From positions 1 through 27,948 of the IMG/VR virus record IMGVR_UViG_3300032053_010765: a stretch of 27,948 nucleotides of DNA. One strand, given 5' to 3'. Positions within the stretch are counted from its first letter, which is position 1. The number at the start of each line of letters is the position of its first letter. A program made the position numbers and the translations under genes. The notes beneath the pieces are model-generated. The model did no database searches and had not been told where the DNA came from. It worked only from the letters and a program-made list of their open reading frames with translations. The stretch comes from a virus. Shown piece by piece: positions 16,184 to 23,611 of this stretch.

Positions 16184-16476
16184 AGAATTTGAATTATTTG
16201 AATAATAAGACTTAATAATCCTGTAAGAAATAATATTTGAATTTTGTATATATCTTTACTATTTTCTTCTGATATTTTTTTAATAATATCTACTGTCTCA
16301 TTTAATGTTTCAACTTGTTTTAAAATTTCATCGTCTCTTATTTCTGATGCCTCTAATTCTTTAATAATTTCTTCATTTTGACTAGCAACTTCCATTTCAA
16401 TTAAAATTGACTTTTTATTTACCTCTAAAACTATTTCAAGATCTCTTTTATTAAGAATATCAATTTTATCAGTCAT
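16174..16476 (-). CDS. Coiled-coil protein with C-terminal membrane anchor
   Basis: A 100-residue protein. Residues 1-78 are highly charged and helical with heptad-like spacing, pointing to a coiled coil ('NEEIIKELEASEIRDDEI', 'VETLNETVDIIKKISEE'). Residues about 79-98 are a single hydrophobic helix followed by Lys-Lys at the end, so it would be tail-anchored with the coil in the cytoplasm. No known motif. It is the last of three minus-strand genes. Lysis accessory and membrane-tethering roles are possible but unsupported. Confidence 0.6.
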   Translation of the reverse strand: MTDKIDILNKRDLEIVLEVNKKSILIEMEVASQNEEIIKELEASEIRDDEILKQVETLNETVDIIKKISEENSKDIYKIQILFLTGLLSLIIQIIQILKK

Positions 16477-16486
16477 AATTATTATT

Positions 16487-16705
16487 TCATTTTAAATTAT
16501 TATTTAATGGATTTTTAGAATCAATTTGCTTATTCTGTCTTTTATCTTTTCTTTTTTTAATTTTTTCAATTACAACATCACATTTTTCATTTAAATCTTT
16601 ATACTCTTCAACTATAGCTGGTGCAATATTAAATAGTATATTTGTTTCTATTTCTGATTCAAGCACACTATCAATTGCTGATTTTATTTTTAGACGTGAC
16701 ATCAT
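16487..16705 (-). CDS. Small charged protein of unknown function
   Basis: A 72-residue helical protein, acidic in the middle and strongly basic near the end ('KIKKRKDKRQNK'). No motif recognised. Its ATG overlaps the stop of the upstream minus-strand gene (ATGA) and has AAAGGA in front, so the two are surely co-translated. A second in-frame ATG follows directly; the first is chosen because of the overlap. Confidence 0.6.
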   Translation of the reverse strand: MMSRLKIKSAIDSVLESEIETNILFNIAPAIVEEYKDLNEKCDVVIEKIKKRKDKRQNKQIDSKNPLNNNLK

Positions 16706-17094
16706 TTATTTCCTTTTATTATAATCGGTTGCCTATCCATTTCGGCTAAATCTGCATTTTCTTCTGCAAATTTAGTATCATCAACTTGTAATTCTTCAAA
16801 TTTTTCTTCTTTGATTTGATAAATCGAACGCTCTCTAGATGGAACCGCACCCCCAACACTTAATAATATTTTTTTCTTCTCTATTTTTGGTGCAACTTGA
16901 CGAACAACTATCTTATCTCGTTTTTTAAATAATGACCCCGTTTCAGCAGATTTATATAATTGGTCTAATGTATAATAATAGTGTTTAGAATCCATCAAAT
17001 TAACAGTGGTAAATGAGCGAATTGTTAGGTTTAAATCAGATAGGCTAACATCCATTTTTGATATATTTGTAACCCAAAATTCTTTACTATTCAT
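16702..17094 (-). CDS. Conserved phage protein, possibly structural
   Basis: A 130-residue protein. The first 75 residues ('FWVTNISKMDVSLSDLNLTI' then 'YYTLDQLYKSAETGSLFKKR') look like a small protein I associate with structural regions of large phages, though I cannot name it. The second half is charged and low in complexity ('ADLAEMDRQPIIIKG'). The start has no ribosome binding site and lies 11 bases after a T-run that follows a hairpin (17106-17130 read on this strand). It is odd that a gene of this type is opposite in strand to all other virion genes here. Confidence 0.62.
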   Translation of the reverse strand: MNSKEFWVTNISKMDVSLSDLNLTIRSFTTVNLMDSKHYYYTLDQLYKSAETGSLFKKRDKIVVRQVAPKIEKKKILLSVGGAVPSRERSIYQIKEEKFEELQVDDTKFAEENADLAEMDRQPIIIKGNK

Positions 17095-17105
17095 AATATT
17101 AATGT

Positions 17106-17130
17106 AAAAAAAACACCAGATTTAGTGTTT
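17106..17130 (-). terminator. Hairpin with T-run facing the minus-strand genes
   Basis: On the minus strand, AAACAC (17130-17125), an 8-base loop and GTGTTT (17116-17111) are followed by five more T (17110-17106). It is just upstream of the minus-strand start at 17094, so it could stop transcription entering from the right or attenuate the island's own leader. The stem is only six pairs. Confidence 0.4.
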
Positions 17131-17206
17131 AGATATTCATAAAATTAGCTATTGCTTATTACTTATTATTTAATAGTTAATAATTAAGTATTAAGATTGA
17201 GGCATA
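17131..17206. promoter_or_regulatory. Divergent intergenic region
   Basis: The space between the minus-strand island and the first virion gene of the right block must hold at least one promoter. It contains an imperfect AT-only palindrome at about 17158-17192 (ATTACTTATTATTTAA against TTAATAATTAAGTATT). No convincing -35/-10 pair can be fixed by eye. Confidence 0.3.
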
Positions 17207-17539
17207 ATGGTTCAAACATTGTATTATTCTCCAGGGCAACAAGCCACAATAATATTAGAAATTATTTCTGATGGTTATCGTGCTAATCCACCAACACTAC
17301 CTTTAATAAATAGAATAATTTATCCTGGGCTGACTTTGGCATCAGGATTCCCACAATATATGACCCAAATTGATACTGGATTGTATCGTTTTATATTTAC
17401 TTTGCCAACAGGAGCAGCGTCTGTAGGGACTTATTTAGTTGATGGATATTATATTGATCCTAGTACATTAAGTACTATTAATGCTTTATATCAAGTAGTA
17501 GTTACTGCACCATTTGGAATCTATAGTGCAACAGTATAA
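17207..17539 (+). CDS. Small beta-sandwich virion protein
   Basis: A 110-residue protein of alternating strands: 'GQQATIILEIISDGY', 'YMTQIDTGLYRFIFTLPTG', 'VGTYLVDGYY'. This is the layout of an Ig-like domain as used in phage tails and capsids. It has two Asp-Gly-Tyr triplets (17270-17278, 17441-17449). The same fold pattern ('GLYRF' against 'GLYSY') opens the next protein, so the two are probably related. GAGG lies upstream of the ATG. Function beyond a structural role is not visible. Confidence 0.6.
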   Translation: MVQTLYYSPGQQATIILEIISDGYRANPPTLPLINRIIYPGLTLASGFPQYMTQIDTGLYRFIFTLPTGAASVGTYLVDGYYIDPSTLSTINALYQVVVTAPFGIYSATV

Positions 17540-17557
17540 TATTGAGGAGATAAATTA

Positions 17558-18463
17558 ATGGTCGGAATGCCTAAAAGTAGAGGTGAGCTTATTGGTCCCA
17601 CAGATCAAGTAAATCTTACTGTCCAATTTAGAGATACTAATGGTAATCCAATAGATACGGATAGTATTCCTCAAATATCTATTTTACAACCATCATTATC
17701 TGTTCTTTTCCCACCTACTAGTGCTGGAGTTACAAGGATTGGTGTTGGATTATATTCATATACTTATACTGTTGGCATTAATGGTCCATTAGGCGTTTGG
17801 AATGATATTTGGATTGGATTTGTAAATGGGTTTAGAGTACAATCATCATTTAGCTTTGTAGTCTTAACAACTCAAGTTCCAGGAATTAATAGTGATGGTT
17901 ATACAATGCTTGGGGATGATCCCGGCTTCAATTATAGCCAAACTTCTATTAAAAATATAAATAAACTTCTTAAAATATTAAGAGCAAGATTAAATAGCTC
18001 TGGAAAATCTAAATCTAAAGATAGTTTTGGAAATGCAATTTATGTTGATTGTGATATTTTTTCTGTAGATATGTTAGTTACATTCTTAGCTACAGCATTA
18101 ATGGAGTTTAATCAAATTCCATATTTTACATCATTTCAATTTGATGATGATGCATTTATTAATCAATTTGGTGAGGTTTTAGTGGAATATGCAACGTTAT
18201 ATTCTTTAGCTTCTCAAGCTTTAATTGAAAGGGGTAGAGAGTTTCAATTAACAGATAATGGTTTAAATTTTAATCCACCAACAATTTCAGAATTACTTAA
18301 TACTCAATATGGAACATTACTAAGTAATTATTGGGACAAGATCAAATACATAAAAAATTCATTAAGGCCCTCTCCATTAGGACTTGGAATCTTCTCCATG
18401 ACTTCTAGCCTTAATCCGGCTATTAGAAGATTAAGGCACACCAGGGAAAGGCGCCTTATTTGA
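17558..18463 (+). CDS. Virion structural protein: Ig-like N-terminus, helical C-terminus
   Basis: A 301-residue protein. Residues about 10-110 are a beta sandwich ('VNLTVQFRDTNGNPIDTD', 'GVGLYSYTYTVGINGPLG'), like the preceding gene product. Residues about 125-301 are helical, with 'INKLLKILRARLNSSGK', 'FVDMLVTF'-type hydrophobic stretches without a clear membrane span, and a basic end 'AIRRLRHTRERRLI'. One Asp-Gly-Tyr is at 17894-17902. A strong site (GAGGAG) precedes the ATG. Its last 33 bases overlap, on the opposite strand, the end of the LAGLIDADG endonuclease gene. Probably a tail or neck component. Confidence 0.62.
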   Translation: MVGMPKSRGELIGPTDQVNLTVQFRDTNGNPIDTDSIPQISILQPSLSVLFPPTSAGVTRIGVGLYSYTYTVGINGPLGVWNDIWIGFVNGFRVQSSFSFVVLTTQVPGINSDGYTMLGDDPGFNYSQTSIKNINKLLKILRARLNSSGKSKSKDSFGNAIYVDCDIFSVDMLVTFLATALMEFNQIPYFTSFQFDDDAFINQFGEVLVEYATLYSLASQALIERGREFQLTDNGLNFNPPTISELLNTQYGTLLSNYWDKIKYIKNSLRPSPLGLGIFSMTSSLNPAIRRLRHTRERRLI

Positions 18464-19318
18464 TGATAACCACTCATCATTTGGAAATTTAGTCAAAAGA
18501 TAATTAATACCAATATCTTTTTTTCTTTCAAAACAAGAAATATTATTTGAATATAAATATTTTATTATTTTATAAATATTTTTATACCCACCATAAGACA
18601 TTATTCTTATAAATGGTGTCGGCAAATGATCATCTAATTTTGTCTTAGATATATTACATTTTTTAATCAAAATTTCTTGTAATGATTCTACAAATTTTGT
18701 GGGTCCAACAAAACATAAGTTTAAAAGTTTAATATTTTTATTTTTATAATGTGATTTTAAATATATACTACCATCACTATCAATTAATCCTAAAATATAA
18801 CTTGAAAGATATTCATCTGGAATATTCGGGAAGTCCATGCCTAATGTTTTATTTGGTTTTACGCCATGTTTTTGTAAATCAGAATTTAATTTTGCATTAC
18901 AAATATATAGTGAATGAGAAATTGAGTCTGAACCATCTTTCTTTTTTCTATTATGATAAAATTTTACCGGATGATTTGATTTTAAAAAATCTCTGAACCT
19001 ATAAATATGTTTTTTATCTTTTTCTTGTAATGATAAAACGACTTCATTTCTTTCAGAAATACAACCATCACCAGTTAACATTCCTAACCAATAAGCGGTT
19101 TCATGCGAATCTATTTTTTCAAACGCATTTTCATTTAAATTATATATTTGATGACGATGCGAAACGTTTTTTATTTCAATATTATTATTTTTAAGCGCTT
19201 TATTAATTGTTTGTTTTGAACAATTAAATTTTTTAGCAATTTTTAATGTTGACTCTCCCAAGTTGTAAAATGATATTATTTCTTCAGTTTGATTTTTTGT
19301 AAAATTTATTTTATCCAT
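18431..19318 (-). CDS. LAGLIDADG homing endonuclease with N-terminal HTH
   Basis: A 295-residue monomeric (two-motif) enzyme. The first motif is 'WLGMLTGDG' at 77-85 with catalytic D84; the second is 'LGLIDSDGS' at 176-184 with D182. Residues 9-48 are a resolvase-like helix-turn-helix ('STLKIAKKFNCSKQTINKAL'), as found in LAGLIDADG_3-type proteins. AGGAG lies about nine bases before the ATG. It is antisense to the virion genes on both sides and overlaps the end of the upstream one by 33 bases, so it is a free-standing invader, not an intron ORF in these genes. LAGLIDADG enzymes are less usual in phages than GIY-YIG or HNH. Confidence 0.92.
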   Translation of the reverse strand: MDKINFTKNQTEEIISFYNLGESTLKIAKKFNCSKQTINKALKNNNIEIKNVSHRHQIYNLNENAFEKIDSHETAYWLGMLTGDGCISERNEVVLSLQEKDKKHIYRFRDFLKSNHPVKFYHNRKKKDGSDSISHSLYICNAKLNSDLQKHGVKPNKTLGMDFPNIPDEYLSSYILGLIDSDGSIYLKSHYKNKNIKLLNLCFVGPTKFVESLQEILIKKCNISKTKLDDHLPTPFIRIMSYGGYKNIYKIIKYLYSNNISCFERKKDIGINYLLTKFPNDEWLSSNKAPFPGVP

Positions 19319-19380
19319 ATGACCATCTCCTATGTTATATGGGGTCTTAGTGATATATCAAAGAAAGAAAGAAAATTTAA

Positions 19381-19599
19381 ATGAGTCATTGGAATCCAAA
19401 TAATATAAATTGTATAAATTGTGATACTAGAATGTTTGATATTACTGAATTTGATGGCGAGTGGATTCATTGGTGTCCAGGATGTGGCACTTTATTAAAA
19501 GCTAATGAATTTGATCCAATAAGTGCATCAGATTGGAGAGTTCCAATTTTATCTGAAATGAATTTTAAACCAAGTAATTCTAATTCAAGAAGAGGATAA
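19381..19599 (+). CDS. Zinc-ribbon protein
   Basis: A 72-residue protein with two Cys pairs, 'CINC' and 'CPGC', 20 residues apart and separated by a short beta hairpin ('EFDGEWIHWCPGCGTLL'), the layout of a zinc ribbon. The rest is loose and ends in Ser/Asn/Arg. It would bind one zinc ion; nucleic-acid binding or a virion role are both possible. It is preceded by a purine-rich AAGAAAGAAAGAAA leader rather than a classical site. Confidence 0.65.
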   Translation: MSHWNPNNINCINCDTRMFDITEFDGEWIHWCPGCGTLLKANEFDPISASDWRVPILSEMNFKPSNSNSRRG

Positions 19600-19622
19600 T
19601 ACCAATATTTTTATATATAAGC

Positions 19623-20138
19623 ATGCCAAAACATGAAAAAATTCCATTAGAAAAGGTGAAGAAAATTCATCCTGAACAATTGCTTAAAATAATAAATAAA
19701 GCAAAGGAATATTTAAAAAATAATGAAACAATGCAAAATATCGCTAAAGAATATGGTTGCGATGTAAGTATTATTGATTTATTTCCAACAATGTTTGGTG
19801 ATATCGATGTCAGCGCAAAAACTGATCATGGCGTTGTTATTTTAAATTATAAACTTTTATGTGACGGCGATTTCTTTAAAGACTATTCATATTTAATTCA
19901 TGAATACACACATACATTCCAACAATGCTTTGGTGACAAGCCAACCAAAGGTGCTGATGAAGGTGATTATCTAAAAAACCCTTATGAAGAAGAAGGTTTC
20001 CAAAATCAAATTGAATATATTGCCGATGAATTTGGAGAAGACCATGCTGAAGATTATGTAGATAAACTATTAGATCATCATGATAAAGGCGGAAAAGAAA
20101 AAGAAAAATTGGAAGAAAAACTAATGGCTAAAGTTTAA
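19623..20138 (+). CDS. Putative zinc metallopeptidase
   Basis: A 171-residue protein with an HExxH motif, H93-E94-Y-T-H97, in 'LIHEYTHTFQQCFG'. About 25 residues later comes 'NPYEEEGFQNQIEYIADEFG' (from 119), giving a Glu-rich helix with a candidate third zinc ligand, then a charged end 'KLLDHHDKGGKEKEK'. I associate this pattern with small metallopeptidase-like proteins in large phages. No signal peptide, so it acts in the cell or inside the virion; head or tail protein maturation and lysis help are options. No ribosome binding site is evident. Confidence 0.75.
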   Translation: MPKHEKIPLEKVKKIHPEQLLKIINKAKEYLKNNETMQNIAKEYGCDVSIIDLFPTMFGDIDVSAKTDHGVVILNYKLLCDGDFFKDYSYLIHEYTHTFQQCFGDKPTKGADEGDYLKNPYEEEGFQNQIEYIADEFGEDHAEDYVDKLLDHHDKGGKEKEKLEEKLMAKV

Positions 20139-20172
20139 AATAATTATATATGGCAATATTTTTTATATTATC

Positions 20173-20553
20173 ATGGACAAGACAACTAAATTAATCAAAT
20201 TTGCAGACCAAATATCTAATAAATACGCTCAAAATTTTAAAAATCTTGATCTTAATAGTGCATTAACCCAAATATCTGTTAATGTTTTATCATTAGCATT
20301 AAAAGCCCGAAATAGTGTCGCAGTAGTATCACTCGCACTTATACCATCAACAAATAATCAATATATTAAAATTATTACTAATAGAGCTTATAAAATTCAA
20401 AAATTGGTAACAGAGAATGACCCTCGAAATTTAAATATAGAAGTTAAAACATTTATTGAAGATATTAAAAATATAAAGCTTGAGAATGCAGAGCCACAGC
20501 TGAGTGAATTAGCACAGCTTCTCAATAAAGTAATGTCAACGCGTTGGGAATAA
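20173..20553 (+). CDS. Helical protein of unknown function
   Basis: A 126-residue, mostly helical protein with alternating hydrophobic spacing ('LIKFADQISNKYAQNF', 'NIEVKTFIEDIKNIKL'). A Ser/Ala/Val-rich stretch near 50-60 ('SVAVVSLALIPS') is too short and too mixed for a sure membrane span. No motif recognised. No clear ribosome binding site. Confidence 0.5.
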   Translation: MDKTTKLIKFADQISNKYAQNFKNLDLNSALTQISVNVLSLALKARNSVAVVSLALIPSTNNQYIKIITNRAYKIQKLVTENDPRNLNIEVKTFIEDIKNIKLENAEPQLSELAQLLNKVMSTRWE

Positions 20554-20640
20554 ATTTACTATTTTATAATAGAATTAAAACCTCATATTTATATATTTAT
20601 AAAAGTTATTTAATATATTGAATAAATTTACATATATAAT

Positions 20641-22224
20641 ATGTCGTACTATTTACTTCCACTTAAAGTTGGGACTGATTCTGCCACTTCTTGCGGAGAT
20701 GGCTATCAAATCAATTTAAAATGGTTTAAAGCTTATCCTAATATTAAAACTAATAAAATTGCTTATAATATTTATTATTCTACAGATCAAGACACTGTAT
20801 TTGGTGAGGGCGTAAAATTAGTATCAATAGACGATAGTACTAGCGTTAACATATTAGAATTAGACCCTGGACAAACTTATTTTTTTGCAGTAAGACCAGT
20901 GGAATATGATCCTAATTTATTTAACTATTCTCTTTTGCCAACAGTTTTTGATAAATTTAAATATCTTCCAAATAGTTTATTAAGAAATAATATTACAGCT
21001 ACAGATCTCATTATTCCTTTATTAGATGTTGATGGGTTCCCAATGAGTGGTGTCGCCAAAATAGGCGCAGAACTTATTCACTATTATACTGTAGATACAA
21101 TTAATAAAAATCTATTATTAGCAAATTTATCACAAAGAGGATACAATAATACTCAGCCAAGATTTCATAATGTTGATGGTTATGATGGCTATCATATACA
21201 AGATCCAAATGTAATATTTTTTGTTTTACAAGAAAGCAATATTTATGACAATATTGCCATTTGCCAATCAAGATTTGAATTTCCAAATAATTCTTTTACG
21301 CTTGTTGATGGTTATAAACAAGTTCTTACAGATATTTTAACAACAGATTTCTCTGGTAGTGATGCTTTTAATGAATCATTTCCATCATATGATTTTGCTG
21401 GATGGCATAGAACAGATCCAACATTATTACTTAATGGTGAATGTGTTGGAAGCTATATGGGCGGCTATATGTTTTGCGCTGATGGATATAATGGTGTTGG
21501 AAGGCAAGTAAGAGGATTATCATTCCAAGATCATAATAATCAACGTCAAGAGTTTTTATTAGATGTTGATGGGGAGCCAGTTGTCTTATTAAGAAGATCA
21601 CAAACTGGAATTGTTTGTGCTTGCTATATTCCTTCTAGTGAATATCCAGATGATAGGTGTCAAAAATGTTATGGCACAAAATTTGTAGTGGGATATAGTC
21701 AATTTTTTAATCCAAGAAGATCTGATAGGAGGATTCAAGTTAGATTTAGTCCTTCTGATGAAGATTTAAAAATGTATGAAGGCGGATTGGAATCTGAATT
21801 TCAAACAGATGTATGGACTATTACAGTTCCAACGATTAAAGATAGAGATGTATTAGTTAGATATGATCAAAATGATAATGAAGAATATCGTTATGAAGTT
21901 CTTTATGTTAATAGAAACAGGACTATTAATAAATTAGAGGGCGGACAAAAAATGAAGGTTCAGAGAGTAAGAAAAACTGATCCTATTTATAAAATTCCAG
22001 TATTTAAAAATGCGTCATTATTTCCATCGATTGTTAATACGGGAATTGGTTTTGCATTAGGAATTCCGCCACATACACATGAAATTGCTAGAAATGAAAA
22101 TAATCCAAATCTATTTGCACAATTAACTAGTATAAATCAAGGACATAATCATCCTGTTCGCCTTCATAATGGAGTGTTGACAGTTGAAGAAGTTTTGGGG
22201 CACTCACATACTTTAACGCTTTAA
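20641..22224 (+). CDS. Large virion structural protein with FN3, Cys4 and HxH motifs
   Basis: A 527-residue protein. Residues about 23-100 read as a fibronectin type III domain ('YNIYYSTDQD', 'LDPGQTYFFAVRP'). Residues 326-343 hold a four-Cys knot, CxC then CxxC ('CACYIPSSEYPDDRCQKC'), before 'GYSQFFNPRR' and 'IQVRFSPSDED', a pattern I associate with baseplate-type proteins of large phages. The C-terminus has three His-x-His pairs (478/480, 502/504, 521/523), like the metal-binding tips of T4 fibres. Five Asp-Gly-Tyr triplets occur. No ribosome binding site is evident in the AT-rich leader. Probably a baseplate or tail-tip component. Confidence 0.68.
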   Translation: MSYYLLPLKVGTDSATSCGDGYQINLKWFKAYPNIKTNKIAYNIYYSTDQDTVFGEGVKLVSIDDSTSVNILELDPGQTYFFAVRPVEYDPNLFNYSLLPTVFDKFKYLPNSLLRNNITATDLIIPLLDVDGFPMSGVAKIGAELIHYYTVDTINKNLLLANLSQRGYNNTQPRFHNVDGYDGYHIQDPNVIFFVLQESNIYDNIAICQSRFEFPNNSFTLVDGYKQVLTDILTTDFSGSDAFNESFPSYDFAGWHRTDPTLLLNGECVGSYMGGYMFCADGYNGVGRQVRGLSFQDHNNQRQEFLLDVDGEPVVLLRRSQTGIVCACYIPSSEYPDDRCQKCYGTKFVVGYSQFFNPRRSDRRIQVRFSPSDEDLKMYEGGLESEFQTDVWTITVPTIKDRDVLVRYDQNDNEEYRYEVLYVNRNRTINKLEGGQKMKVQRVRKTDPIYKIPVFKNASLFPSIVNTGIGFALGIPPHTHEIARNENNPNLFAQLTSINQGHNHPVRLHNGVLTVEEVLGHSHTLTL

Positions 22225-22257
22225 TGAATAAATTAGCATACAATTTGAGAAAAATAA

Positions 22258-23610
22258 ATGGTTAAATTTTATAAAAATAATCCTCCAAATTCTAGATTGG
22301 CATTAGATCGATATGATTTTAATAATCATATTGATGGATATGATTTTCGACAAAATGCCACAACTATTGATTTATTTCCAACATTAATTATTGATGGCTA
22401 TCCTCAAACTAACGTGCAAAGCGCTATTGAGAAATTAAATTCAATTGTTACACCTCCACCATTACCAGATGCAACTACTACTGTTAAAGGTATAGTTAAA
22501 TTAGCTGGAGATATTGCTGGAACAGCAATAAATGTTACTGTTAAAGGATTACAAACATATCCTGTTTCTTCTGTACCACCAACTAATGGGCAAGCTTTAA
22601 TTTATAATAGTGGATCTGCATCATGGGAAGCTCAATCTATTGCTAATTTTGTTGCTGGAGGAGATTTAGCTGGAACAAATACCTCGCAGCAAGTAGTAAG
22701 TTTAACTGGTAGTATTGGTGTTGTAAATATTTCTGCAGCCGCATTAGTATTTGATCAGTCATTATCAACGGTAGCATTAACACAAGCGAATAAAACTTCT
22801 GCTGGTAATGGTGGTACTTTATTTATAGGTGGACAAAATGTTACTACAATTGGCTTTGATTCGGGTCCAGTTATAATAGCTGGAGGTTTGCATGCATCTG
22901 GAGGAATATCTCCTGGAGTTATAATAGGTTCTAATGTAACGAAACTTTTATTACATGCTACGGAAGTGGCTGCTAATCGTAATATATTAGGTTTATTGGG
23001 AACAGTTGATAGCTCTTCAATGCCAGCTAGTACTGGTGATAGAGTTATTTATATTAAAAATGCTGTAACCGCCCCTACTTCAGGAAATCCAGTTGCCGGC
23101 ACTATTTTATATTCTACATCTGGAGCTTTAAGAATAAAACGTGAATCTGGAAAAGATTTTTTAATTGGAAATTATCTTGATAATCCATTTACTTGGTCTG
23201 ATGCAGAACCACTTTCAAGTAATAATAATTATGTTATTTCAAAAAGATCAAGACTTGTATATACTGCTGGAAGTGGACCTCAATTAATGGAGTCTATACT
23301 TATAAATGCAACTTCTTCAAATGTAATTTGTAAAGTTGATGTCATAATTGTTGCAAAACAAATTGGAACTGCAGAGGGAATGAGTTTAAATCTTAGTATT
23401 ACTGGAATAAAATCCGGCGCCCCTGCTGCAACATATGTTGGAGTTGGAACTCCAACATATTCAGATATTAGGACAACTGCCGCAGCAGCATCTTGGGCAT
23501 TGCCAACAATAATTTTAGCTGCCAATAATTTAGAGCTATATTCTGGAACAAGTGGTACTGACAATATTAATTGGTTTGCTAATATTCAATATAATTTTAA
23601 TACGGATTAA
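22258..23610 (+). CDS. Tail fibre protein
   Basis: A 450-residue fibre. Near residue 75 it has 'ATTTVKGIVKLAGDIAGTA', the common tail-fibre module, followed by 'VPPTNGQALIYNSGSASWEA', another standard fibre segment. The middle is Gly/Ser/Thr-rich and repetitive, likely a beta helix. The last 130 residues ('LVYTAGSGPQLMESILINA' to 'WFANIQYNF') form a beta-sandwich end domain that could bind the receptor. Two Asp-Gly-Tyr triplets are near the N-terminus. The N-terminus ('NNPPNSRLALDRY') probably attaches to the baseplate. Confidence 0.75.
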   Translation: MVKFYKNNPPNSRLALDRYDFNNHIDGYDFRQNATTIDLFPTLIIDGYPQTNVQSAIEKLNSIVTPPPLPDATTTVKGIVKLAGDIAGTAINVTVKGLQTYPVSSVPPTNGQALIYNSGSASWEAQSIANFVAGGDLAGTNTSQQVVSLTGSIGVVNISAAALVFDQSLSTVALTQANKTSAGNGGTLFIGGQNVTTIGFDSGPVIIAGGLHASGGISPGVIIGSNVTKLLLHATEVAANRNILGLLGTVDSSSMPASTGDRVIYIKNAVTAPTSGNPVAGTILYSTSGALRIKRESGKDFLIGNYLDNPFTWSDAEPLSSNNNYVISKRSRLVYTAGSGPQLMESILINATSSNVICKVDVIIVAKQIGTAEGMSLNLSITGIKSGAPAATYVGVGTPTYSDIRTTAAAASWALPTIILAANNLELYSGTSGTDNINWFANIQYNFNTD

Positions 23611-23611
23611 A

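Noticed and set aside
18571-18590. T4 late-promoter-like TATAAATA words, here and on the minus strand near 20590 and 25160
   Set aside because: The word is frequent by chance in sequence this AT-rich; placements are inside genes or point the wrong way.
17558-19600. Group I intron or intein hosting the LAGLIDADG gene
   Set aside because: The endonuclease gene is antisense to its neighbours, has its own ribosome binding site, and both flanking plus-strand genes look complete.
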